Translations under genes and position numbers: made by a program
Source of the DNA: Deltaproteobacteria bacterium
GTDB lineage: Bacteria > Desulfobacterota > Desulfobacteria > Desulfobacterales > B30-G6
NCBI GenBank assembly: GCA_003647375.1
Contig: QMMS01000330.1
Coordinates: 1-5,164, forward strand
Length of the DNA stretch: 5,164 bases
Reading direction: 5' to 3'
The notes under the pieces: generated by a model
Databases searched by the model: none
The model's input: only the letters and a program-made list of their open reading frames with translations
Told to the model about the DNA's origin: nothing
In this document: one piece after another, positions 1-5,164 of the stretch
How the letters are laid out: each line of letters starts with the position of its first letter
Numbering within the stretch: position 1 is the stretch's first letter

Positions 1-91
1 AACGGATCTCCGCCAGGATCTTCTGCTCCTGCGCTTTACTCAATCCGCGGGCCTTGAGTTCTGCCAATATGTTGAGAAGCTTCTGGTCCAC
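1..91 (-). CDS. Unidentified protein, N-terminal 30 residues only (cut by window edge)
   Basis: Reading the minus strand, a GTG at 89-91 opens a frame that stays open to the window edge. An AGGAG lies 7 bases upstream of it (about 99-103), which is a good ribosome binding site and decides the start. The visible peptide begins MDQKLLNILAELKARGLSKA and continues for ten more charged residues; it is rich in Leu, Lys, Glu and Ala and looks like amphipathic helix, with no signal peptide or membrane segment. It lies 147 bp downstream of prkA on the same strand, so co-transcription is possible. PrkA-family genes are often followed by a DUF444 (YeaH) or SpoVR gene, but these 30 residues do not resemble the N-termini of those proteins as I know them. 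Function cannot be assigned. Confidence 0.72.
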   Translation of the reverse strand, partial: MDQKLLNILAELKARGLSKAQEQKILAEIR

Positions 92-98
92 TTTACTT

Positions 99-103
99 CT
101 CCT
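99..103 (-). promoter_or_regulatory. Ribosome binding site of the truncated minus-strand gene
   Basis: AGGAG on the minus strand, 7 bases before a GTG codon. It supports GTG rather than a later ATG as the start of the partial gene at the left edge. Confidence 0.65.
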
Positions 104-142
104 AAATCAGGTAAGCTGGTAAGAAGAACAATCTTTCATCAC

Positions 143-173
143 GAAAGCACGAAAATATGAAAGCACGAAATAT
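143..173. repeat. Tandem direct repeat, 2 copies (16 and 15 bp)
   Basis: Two adjacent copies: gaaagcacgaaaatat at 143-158 and gaaagcacgaaatat at 159-173, differing by one A. The 5' copy is preceded by a short inverted match, ctttc (133-137) against gaaag (143-147). It lies in the spacer between prkA and the next minus-strand gene and is non-coding. I recall similar reiterations of the AAAGCACGAAA type between genes of some anaerobic proteobacteria, but this is memory and was not checked. Confidence 0.8.
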
Positions 174-192
174 GTTAATAAATAGATATCAT

Positions 193-205
193 GCGGCGAA
201 GCCGC
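193..205. repeat. Small GC-rich hairpin in the prkA 3' spacer
   Basis: gcggc (193-197), gaa loop, gccgc (201-205): a perfect 5-bp GC stem. On the minus strand it follows the larger inverted repeat at the prkA stop codon. No T-run follows it on either strand, so it does not meet the usual description of an intrinsic terminator; it could still help 3' end formation or be a processing or stabilising structure. Confidence 0.5.
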
Positions 206-208
206 CAC

Positions 209-252
209 AGGATGAAAAATATAATTGTCCCAGCAATTTTATTTTTCATCCT
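209..252. repeat. Long inverted repeat over the prkA stop codon (possible 3' hairpin)
   Basis: The arm 209-221 pairs perfectly with 240-252 (13 bp, including gatgaaaaat against atttttcatc). One mismatch (222/239) follows, then aattg (223-227) pairs with caatt (234-238), leaving a 6-base loop, tcccag. In all there are 18 pairs with one mismatch. The stop codon (239-241) and the last codons of prkA lie inside one arm. In the minus-strand transcript this would be a strong hairpin at the very end of the message. The T-rich stretch is within the stem rather than after it, so I call it a 3' structure and not a proven terminator; the small GC hairpin follows shortly after. Confidence 0.7.
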
Positions 253-2302
253 CTTGGGTACAGAAATACTCAATCGTTTTCTGCGCACAGGTCCTGCAAT
301 AGCCCAACTTGTTGAGCATCGTGTCGATCATGCGGTCATATAGTTTCTGATTCTCTTCGTTGGTACGGTTAGCCAGGGCCCCGATCAGGCTGCCGGCACC
401 GGCAATGTCCGACTTCAACCGCACATCGGTTACCGCTTTGACCAGTTCCAGATTGTCCATGAAGTCGTAATCCGGGTCCACTGAAATTTTCTGACCATAT
501 ATCTTGCGTATGGATGTGCGGAAAGATTCCCGCTGCTCCTCGGTTTTCAATCCCAGCCGTTCCTCCACACTTTTTATGTAGCGATCGTCCACCTTGAGTG
601 CTTTGAGTTCACCCGTCTGCGGGTCCTTGTATTTCCACATTTTATCCACCCCCAGATTTTCAGCATCGATACCGATAATCATGTTCACGTAATTAAGCAC
701 ATCCTTGCGGATAGCCAACGGTTCATCCATATAGGCATTGAACATCTCGGTCATGATGCGCTCTCGGTAGAGTCCTTTAGCCGTTTTCAGATCCTCGAGA
801 TACTTGGATCTGTCGTTGGCGTCTGTCACATAATCCAAAATCACCCGCTCCAGGGCCTTATATATATCGTAAGCAAACATGCAGCGACCCTCGTTGGTTT
901 CCGAACTTTCGATGAGCAACTGGATCGAGCGTCCAAGATTCCGCTGTCCGAGCCCTTTTTGACCAAAACGTTTGGTAATGTCCGGGTTCTGATTCAAGGT
1001 ATCGATGACTTCGGAGAGTGTTTTGATGCTCTTTTCCCCGGCGACTTCACCTGCAGCCAGTTTCATGGTTTCTATGGGGGTCAGTTTTTCCGAACGCGGC
1101 AATCGCGTCATGACTGCCGCTGCCGAGGCCGCATAGTTCAGGTTGGGATCCTGATGAAGCAGTTCGCGCATCAACGTCGTCCTGACATCGCTGCCGATGG
1201 CGTAATTGGTGAGGTCTTTCTGCAGCCTGTAATTGGTGTTGTGGGATATGTAGGATATCCTACAGCGGTCCACGATCGGCGCCTCTTCTTTTTCTTCCAG
1301 AAACCGGTTGAACTCGGAATTGTTGGACGTTGCGACAATTAACGAGTCAATCGGCCATTTGAATCCGTCGATTTCGATGTTGCGGTTCTGGATGACACCG
1401 AGGTAGACCTGCACCAGATCCTTTTTATTTTTGAAAATTTCGTCGCTGAAGTGGATTCCACCGCCGGCCACACGGGCCAGGGCGCCGCGTCTCAAGTCGA
1501 ATCGGTAAGGATTGTTGGTGTCTATGATGTGCAGCAGGCGCTGAATGGACTCTTCTCCAAGGAGGTCTACAGCTGAAGAAGTGATCTTGTCTTTGGCCGG
1601 ATATTTTCCGGTTACGGTTCCCAAGCTTTCCATAAGCGGAACCGGAAAAATTTCAACCAATTTGAGCATATTATCAATGTCACCATCCGAAAAATTACGG
1701 ATATCATTCCATATATAACCGGAACAGGCACCCAGGGGACGGTAATTTTCATAAAGAAGCTCGATTTCAGGGTCGCTGAACCCGAATACGGTGCCGAGAT
1801 ATTCTTTGTTTTCAACCCTGTTTTCGAACAGGTTCATGGCCAGGATGGCCGGGTCTTCGTAGGTCTGTGATTCTACCGTTGCAATCCTGCCGTAGCTTCC
1901 CAGTTTATCCATGCCTTTGAATCGGAATGTGTATTTGCGGTTTCCTGCCTGGGACAAGAAGTGACGGTATCGTTCACACACAAATTCGACAAAGAAGGTT
2001 TTACCGTTTCCCGGTTCGCCCACGAGCACGTAGGCCATCTCCTTGGAAGAACCGCCCTCGGCGGCATCCTTGACATAAGAGACGAAACTGTTGATCTCGT
2101 CATACATACCGATCACATGCTTCTTTCCCTTCCGGAATATGCTGAAATCATATGTAGATTTGCCATTTACGGTCACCTTGTCGATATCGCTGTCGAGGAT
2201 CATCCTGGCCACACCCTGAAATGCGTTTTCAAAGCGTCTTTTGGCGGCCTTGAGTTCAAACATGTGATGATGAAGTGCCGAGTTCATTTTTTTGGTAGCC
2301 AT
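239..2302 (-). CDS. prkA: PrkA-family AAA+ protein (serine protein kinase / ATPase), divergent type
   Basis: A complete 687-residue cytoplasmic protein, slightly longer than E. coli YeaG or B. subtilis PrkA (about 630-645 aa). The N-terminal AAA_PrkA region (about 20-390) shows a Walker A motif GEPGNGKT (95-102), a Walker B-like GGIHFSDE (281-288), a sensor-1-like IVATSN (322-327), and an EAPIVDR segment (340-346) matching the place of the family's conserved DR. The rest, about 400-670, fits the PrkA C-terminal region. It differs from classical PrkA: I do not find the usual PLHLIP-type segment, and the Walker B region has DE where YeaG-like proteins have VEMFKAP. The C-terminus carries C669-x2-C672 and C681. 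PrkA was described as a serine kinase in stress and sporulation; the B. subtilis protein has also been reported as an ATP-dependent protease, so the activity here is open. The ATG start is fixed by a GGAGG 6 bases upstream. No signal peptide or membrane segment. Family is well supported; substrate unknown. Confidence 0.88.
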   Translation of the reverse strand: MATKKMNSALHHHMFELKAAKRRFENAFQGVARMILDSDIDKVTVNGKSTYDFSIFRKGKKHVIGMYDEINSFVSYVKDAAEGGSSKEMAYVLVGEPGNGKTFFVEFVCERYRHFLSQAGNRKYTFRFKGMDKLGSYGRIATVESQTYEDPAILAMNLFENRVENKEYLGTVFGFSDPEIELLYENYRPLGACSGYIWNDIRNFSDGDIDNMLKLVEIFPVPLMESLGTVTGKYPAKDKITSSAVDLLGEESIQRLLHIIDTNNPYRFDLRRGALARVAGGGIHFSDEIFKNKKDLVQVYLGVIQNRNIEIDGFKWPIDSLIVATSNNSEFNRFLEEKEEAPIVDRCRISYISHNTNYRLQKDLTNYAIGSDVRTTLMRELLHQDPNLNYAASAAAVMTRLPRSEKLTPIETMKLAAGEVAGEKSIKTLSEVIDTLNQNPDITKRFGQKGLGQRNLGRSIQLLIESSETNEGRCMFAYDIYKALERVILDYVTDANDRSKYLEDLKTAKGLYRERIMTEMFNAYMDEPLAIRKDVLNYVNMIIGIDAENLGVDKMWKYKDPQTGELKALKVDDRYIKSVEERLGLKTEEQRESFRTSIRKIYGQKISVDPDYDFMDNLELVKAVTDVRLKSDIAGAGSLIGALANRTNEENQKLYDRMIDTMLNKLGYCRTCAQKTIEYFCTQEDEK

Positions 2303-2308
2303 CTTTAA

Positions 2309-2317
2309 CCTCCCTCT
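2309..2317 (-). promoter_or_regulatory. Ribosome binding site of prkA
   Basis: Minus-strand AGAGGGAGG with GGAGG ending 6 bases before the ATG at 2300-2302. This near-perfect Shine-Dalgarno site chooses that ATG over the in-frame Met at residue 6 and suggests efficient translation. Confidence 0.85.
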
Positions 2318-2490
2318 CTTAAATTTGCGACACTCAGTCCAGGGAAATGTCTGTTATCATTAATAGAGACAATAAGATCTGATTTTCAGGGTGGGAAACC
2401 CGTGCCCGGGACAGTGATGTTCGCTCCTGGTGAATGGTGTGCCGGGGCATTTCGCTTCCCATGGTCATCGCTGTGCCAAGGCTCGTTCAA

Positions 2491-2624
2491 AAATAACTTC
2501 ACATTTTCAGCGCCCATCCATCCCGCTCAGCGGTGTTGCGAAAATTCGACATATGCCAGATATTTCTGCATTTTCGTGCCTTGCTGAGCGGGCGCCTGAA
2601 CGCTGAAAATTTGCGAACTTATTT
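2491..2624. repeat. Nested imperfect inverted repeat, MITE-like or structured element
   Basis: The left arm 2491-2545 aligns with the reverse complement of the right arm 2570-2624 over about 55 bp each, at roughly 70 percent identity by hand. Four matching blocks occur in the same order: aaataa (2491-2496 / 2619-2624), attttcagcg (2503-2512 / 2601-2610), cccgctcagc (2522-2531 / 2583-2592) and cgaaaat (2539-2545 / 2570-2576). The central loop is 24 bases. The unpaired stretches between blocks are nearly equal in length on both sides, which fits an old palindrome that has drifted. It could be a non-autonomous mobile-element remnant, a dispersed palindromic repeat, or a long RNA hairpin. No transposase or obvious target-site duplication is seen. 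Confidence 0.75.
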
Positions 2625-2738
2625 CTTCACAAACCATGAGGTGGGTAACTTGAGGGCAATATTCTGTTTTCTACAGATGCGTTGGGCATTCTGCGAATCA
2701 GGATCAGGTCAGTGTCGGTGTGACGTCAAAAACAGGCG

Positions 2739-2769
2739 TTGATATTTTTGCTTGTAGATATAATATAAT
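2739..2769 (+). promoter_or_regulatory. Possible upstream promoter with overlapping TATAAT boxes
   Basis: Two perfect TATAAT hexamers overlap by one base (2759-2764 and 2764-2769). A TTGATA at 2739-2744 could act as -35, but the spacings are 14 or 19 bases, neither ideal. If used, transcription would start near 2775 and run about 330 bases before iorA, giving a long leader or a small RNA. AT-rich tracts produce such matches by chance, so confidence is low. Confidence 0.3.
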
Positions 2770-2886
2770 GATATTTAGCTCGTTTTTCAACCCATTTTCA
2801 TGCTCGGCCGAAGACAACCAGGAACATCAAGCTATTTTTATAGAATTATCACACCTATCCGCTAGCATGGATGGCAAAAAAATTAA

Positions 2887-2962
2887 GAAAATCAGGGGCA
2901 CAGCCGTGACCTGGAAGTGTAATAGCAATATTATTTCGACGGTGCCGTAAAGCTGAATTTTC
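2887..2962. other. Possible folded region (nested short stems) upstream of iorA
   Basis: gaaaatcag (2887-2895) pairs with ctgaattttc (2953-2962) as 9 bp with one bulged A. Inside it ggcac (2897-2901) pairs with gtgcc (2942-2946), and inside that taata-GCAA-tatta (2920-2933) forms a 5-bp stem with a GNRA-type loop. The three stems are properly nested. It does not match a riboswitch class I recognise. It would be in an iorA leader only if transcription began upstream of about 2880. Confidence 0.3.
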
Positions 2963-2987
2963 GCCTTTCACCGGTCAACATTTTATC

Positions 2988-3016
2988 TTGACATAACCGC
3001 ATTGTAGCTGTAATGT
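2988..3016 (+). promoter_or_regulatory. Probable sigma-70 type promoter of iorAB
   Basis: A perfect TTGACA (-35) at 2988-2993 is followed after exactly 17 bases by TAATGT (3011-3016), which keeps the key T1, A2 and T6 of the -10 box. Transcription would start near 3023, about 80 bases before the iorA ATG. The -35 overlaps an inverted repeat (gtcaa 2974-2978, ttgac 2988-2992) and the -10 region is flanked and overlapped by two tgtagct copies (3003-3009, 3014-3020), so regulator binding here is plausible. The weak -10 would suit a regulated promoter. Confidence 0.5.
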
Positions 3017-3091
3017 AGCTTCAAAATTTCCTTTATCTATCACTTTTTTCCGGCCTTGGATGCAGAATTCCTCATCCGGGTCACATTCATC

Positions 3092-3096
3092 AAGGA
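3092..3096 (+). promoter_or_regulatory. Ribosome binding site that fixes the iorA start
   Basis: AAGGA ends 7 bases before the ATG at 3104-3106. The frame can be extended upstream to a TTG at 3056, but that codon has no ribosome binding site, and the 16 extra residues lie outside the conserved family start. The ATG is therefore the better start. Confidence 0.8.
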
Positions 3097-3103
3097 TCAT
3101 ACA

Positions 3104-4954
3104 ATGCATAAACTTCTCAGCGACAATCCCGGTCAGAAAATGCTGCTTCTCGGCAATGAAGCCATAGCCAGGGGGGCGATCGAAGCAGGGATCGCATTCG
3201 GTTCGACCTACCCCGGAACACCCTCTTCTGAAATTTCATTGGCTCTTTTCCAGATATCACATGAAAGCGACCTGTATTTTGAATACAGCACCAACGAAAA
3301 AGTGGCTCTTGAAGTCGCTGCAGGCGCCGCCAATTCGGGTGTCCGCACCATGTGTATGATGAAGCACGTCGGCCTCAATGTTGCCGCCGATCCGCTCATG
3401 ACGCTGGCATACGTGGGTGTTACCGCGGGTCTCGTGATCGTTGTTGCCGATGACCCTTTCATGTTTTCCAGCCAAAACGAGCAGGACAGTCGCTATTACG
3501 GAAAGCTCTCGGGCCTGTCCATCCTCGAACCCTCCACGGTGGAGGAAGCCAAGGAGATGATACCTTACGCTTTCGACCTGTCCGAGAAGCTCAAAGAACC
3601 GGTTATCTTCCGTACCACCACCCGGATCAATCACTCCACGGGTATCGTGGAATTAAAACAGATCCCGCAGCGTGTGGTCAAAGGCACGTTCATCAAAGAT
3701 CCCATGCGCTGTGTAACCGTACCCGCAGTTTCCCGGAAACTGCACGCGAAGCTGTTGGAAAACATTAAAAAGGCGGAAGCGATTGCCGACAGTTCGGCAT
3801 ACAACTTTACCGATGGCGACGGCAGCTGGGGTATCGTCTGCAACGGCGTCTCCTACAGCTATGTCACAGATGCCGTCAAGGATCTGGGCATAGAAGAAAA
3901 AGTCAAGATTCTGCGCATCGGGTTCTCCCACCCCATGCCTGCGGCTCTGGTCAAACAGTTCATCAAGGGCTGCCGGAAAATCCTGGTGGTGGAAGAAGGC
4001 GAACCTTACATGGAAGAGATGATCAAGGTGTTTGACCAGGAAGAAAAACTCAACGTTCCCATCCACGGCAAGGGCGACGATCTTTTTTCGCGCCTGTATG
4101 AATTCAATCCCGCCCAGGTCAGGCAGAACATTGCCACCTACTTCGATGTGCCCCACACGGCTCCAGCAATGACGGACCTGTCGGATGTGCCGGAAATACC
4201 GCAACGGCCGCCCAATCTTTGTGCCGGGTGCTCGCACCGGGCAACCTTTTATGCCATCAAACAGGCGGCAAAAGGAATGGATGTCATCCACCCGACGGAT
4301 ATCGGCTGCTACACCCTCGGGTTTCTACCGCCCATGGCCATGGGTGATTTCGTTATCTGCATGGGTTCCTCGGTGAGTTCCGCCTGCGGTTTTTCCCAGG
4401 CAACCGACCAAAAAGTCATCGCTTTCATCGGCGATTCAACTTTTTTCCACTCGGGCATTTCCGGCCTGGTCAACGCTGTTTTCAACAACCACAACTTTAC
4501 CCTCGTCATTCTCGACAACGGCACCACGGCTATGACCGGCCACCAGCCCAATCCCGGTGTTGTTATGGAAAATTTCAACCTCAGCGGGAACGGTCGTATC
4601 TCCATTGAAGCACTTGTTAGAGCCATGGGTGTGCAGCATGTTTCACTTATTAAACCCTACAAGCTGAAAAAAAGCATCGCCGCCATAAAAGAGGCCCTGG
4701 ACTATAAAGGGGTGTCGGTGGTCATTGCCCAGGAAACCTGTACCCTGTTCGCCAAGAGCCTTAAACAGCTCAAACCCCGCGCATTTTACGTCAGCGATAA
4801 ATGTAAAAACCACAGGGAATGCATCACCACCTTCACCTGCCCTGCTTTTTCTCTCAAGGACGAAAAACCCGTGATCGACCCGGACACCTGCGTGGGCTGC
4901 GCGGTCTGCGCCCAGATATGTCCCGAGAATGCCATATTACCCTTAAAAAAATGA
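3104..4954 (+). CDS. iorA: Indolepyruvate:ferredoxin oxidoreductase, alpha subunit
   Basis: The 616-residue large subunit of the cytoplasmic, oxygen-sensitive enzyme that converts indolepyruvate and other aryl pyruvates plus CoA to aryl-acetyl-CoA and CO2, reducing ferredoxin. Domains in order: a pyruvate-ferredoxin-oxidoreductase-like N domain (about 12-190) with LLLGNEAIARGA, YPGTPSSEI (36-44) and NEKVALE (64-70); a middle domain (about 240-345) with ILRIGFSHPMP and VVEEGEPYMEE; then LCAGCSHR (372-379) leading into the TPP domain (about 395-545) with GDSTF (443-447) and DNGTTAMTG (471-479), the diphosphate-binding signature; and a C-terminal two-cluster ferredoxin domain (about 560-616). 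The second cluster motif is canonical, C596-x2-C599-x2-C602-x3-C606-P. The first reads C567-x2-H570-x2-C573-x5-C579-P, with His where Cys is usual. Length is normal for the family. iorB follows after 17 bp, so this is an operon. It probably serves aromatic amino acid fermentation or, in reverse, synthesis. Confidence 0.96.
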   Translation: MHKLLSDNPGQKMLLLGNEAIARGAIEAGIAFGSTYPGTPSSEISLALFQISHESDLYFEYSTNEKVALEVAAGAANSGVRTMCMMKHVGLNVAADPLMTLAYVGVTAGLVIVVADDPFMFSSQNEQDSRYYGKLSGLSILEPSTVEEAKEMIPYAFDLSEKLKEPVIFRTTTRINHSTGIVELKQIPQRVVKGTFIKDPMRCVTVPAVSRKLHAKLLENIKKAEAIADSSAYNFTDGDGSWGIVCNGVSYSYVTDAVKDLGIEEKVKILRIGFSHPMPAALVKQFIKGCRKILVVEEGEPYMEEMIKVFDQEEKLNVPIHGKGDDLFSRLYEFNPAQVRQNIATYFDVPHTAPAMTDLSDVPEIPQRPPNLCAGCSHRATFYAIKQAAKGMDVIHPTDIGCYTLGFLPPMAMGDFVICMGSSVSSACGFSQATDQKVIAFIGDSTFFHSGISGLVNAVFNNHNFTLVILDNGTTAMTGHQPNPGVVMENFNLSGNGRISIEALVRAMGVQHVSLIKPYKLKKSIAAIKEALDYKGVSVVIAQETCTLFAKSLKQLKPRAFYVSDKCKNHRECITTFTCPAFSLKDEKPVIDPDTCVGCAVCAQICPENAILPLKK

Positions 4955-4971
4955 CAATAGGATTTTAAAAC

Positions 4972-5164
4972 ATGGATACAACAAGATTGATCATCGTTGC
5001 GGTGGGCGGCCAGGGGAACCTTCTGGCATCAAAGGTATTGGGGGAAGCGGCACTGCTCTCCGACATTCCGGTCAAAATGAGTGAAATTCACGGCATGGCG
5101 CAGCGTGGTGGGGTTGTCGAAACGGCCATTGTTTTCGGGGACGCCCAAAGAACCATCATATCGG
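4972..5164 (+). CDS. iorB: Indolepyruvate:ferredoxin oxidoreductase, beta subunit (5' part, cut by window edge)
   Basis: The first 64 codons of the small subunit. The frame opens at ATG 4972 and runs off the window without a stop. The N-terminus LIIVAVGGQGNLLASKVLGE carries the GxGGQG turn typical of the gamma-type domain of 2-oxoacid:ferredoxin oxidoreductases, and SEIHGMAQRGG (about residues 37-47) is the hallmark segment of IorB. Family members are about 190-200 residues, so roughly two thirds is missing. It has no cofactor of its own as far as is known and pairs with IorA to make the active enzyme. The start lies 17 bp after the iorA stop, with AGGA at 4959-4962 as ribosome binding site, so the two are co-transcribed and probably made in matching amounts. 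Confidence 0.95.
   Translation, partial: MDTTRLIIVAVGGQGNLLASKVLGEAALLSDIPVKMSEIHGMAQRGGVVETAIVFGDAQRTIIS

Larger units (their letters stand above)
2303..3103. other. Long divergent intergenic region (801 bp) without a credible gene
   Basis: This separates the 5' ends of prkA (minus) and iorA (plus). Short open frames at 2402-2587, 2533-2742 and 2720-2950 exist, but they overlap one another, run through the inverted repeat, have unlikely compositions and lack good ribosome binding sites, so I do not call them genes. I see no tRNA or recognisable riboswitch. What it does hold is listed separately: a nested inverted repeat (2491-2624), a -10-like tract (2739-2769), a possible folded region (2887-2962) and the iorA promoter region (2974-3020). 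For prkA I found no convincing sigma-70 or sigma-54 promoter. Confidence 0.7.

Noticed and set aside
143..173. CRISPR-like repeat
   Set aside because: The two copies are directly adjacent with no spacer, only 15-16 bp long, and no cas gene is present.
193..205. Intrinsic terminator after prkA
   Set aside because: The stem is only 5 bp and no T-run follows it on either strand.
959..1342. 127-residue open frame on the plus strand
   Set aside because: It is antisense to the AAA+ core of prkA, has no ribosome binding site I can see, and no recognisable motif.
2390..2420. Possible sigma-54 promoter for prkA (minus-strand GGGCACG followed by TCCC)
   Set aside because: The -24-like half is fair but the required GC of the -12 element is missing.
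2402..2950. Three small plus-strand open frames (2402-2587, 2533-2742, 2720-2950)
   Set aside because: They overlap each other and the inverted repeat, lack good ribosome binding sites, and their peptides show no family resemblance or normal composition.
2974..2992. HcpR/CRP-type binding site
   Set aside because: The half-sites are oriented GTCAA...TTGAC with a 9-base gap, which does not match the orientation or spacing I know for those regulators; kept only as a generic dyad.
3056..3103. Upstream TTG start for iorA, adding 16 residues
   Set aside because: No ribosome binding site precedes the TTG, whereas AAGGA sits 7 bases before the ATG at 3104, and the family's conserved N-terminus begins after that ATG.
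3653..4291. 212-residue open frame on the minus strand
   Set aside because: It lies entirely inside iorA on the opposite strand; iorA has strong family motifs through the same stretch, and the antisense peptide has no recognisable domain.

Overview
The window looks like a chromosomal fragment from an anaerobic bacterium. The strongest clue is an indolepyruvate:ferredoxin oxidoreductase operon, an oxygen-sensitive ferredoxin-linked enzyme of anaerobes. A PrkA-type AAA+ protein and moderate-GC coding sequence are compatible with a sulfate-reducing deltaproteobacterium (Desulfobacterota), but that assignment is inference from style and gene content, not a phylogenetic result.

Layout: (1) Positions 1-91, minus strand, hold the first 30 codons of an unidentified gene with its own ribosome binding site. 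(2) Positions 92-238 are a short spacer with a tandem AAAGCACGAAA-type repeat, a small GC hairpin, and the outer half of a strong inverted repeat that wraps the prkA stop codon. (3) Positions 239-2302, minus strand, hold a complete PrkA-family AAA+ protein (687 aa) that is divergent from the classical YeaG/PrkA sequence. (4) Positions 2303-3103 are an unusually long (801 bp) divergent intergenic region. It has no believable gene but holds several structures: a ~134-bp nested imperfect inverted repeat, a strong -10-like tract, a possible RNA-fold region, and a promoter with operator-like repeats just ahead of iorA. (5) Positions 3104-4954, plus strand, hold iorA, the large subunit with TPP and Fe-S domains. 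(6) From 4972 to the window end is the start of iorB, the small subunit.

How the genes work together: iorA and iorB are 17 bp apart and clearly form one operon. Their product oxidatively decarboxylates aryl pyruvates (from transamination of aromatic amino acids) to aryl-acetyl-CoA while reducing ferredoxin. The minus-strand prkA and the truncated gene after it are probably a second unit; PrkA-family genes often sit with DUF444 (YeaH) and SpoVR genes, but the truncated gene cannot be assigned to either from 30 residues. Nothing in the sequence links the two units functionally beyond their divergent arrangement.

No convincing new multi-gene system is present. The observations most worth following are the nested inverted repeat at 2491-2624, the hairpin over the prkA stop codon, and the Cys-to-His change in the first ferredoxin motif of IorA.
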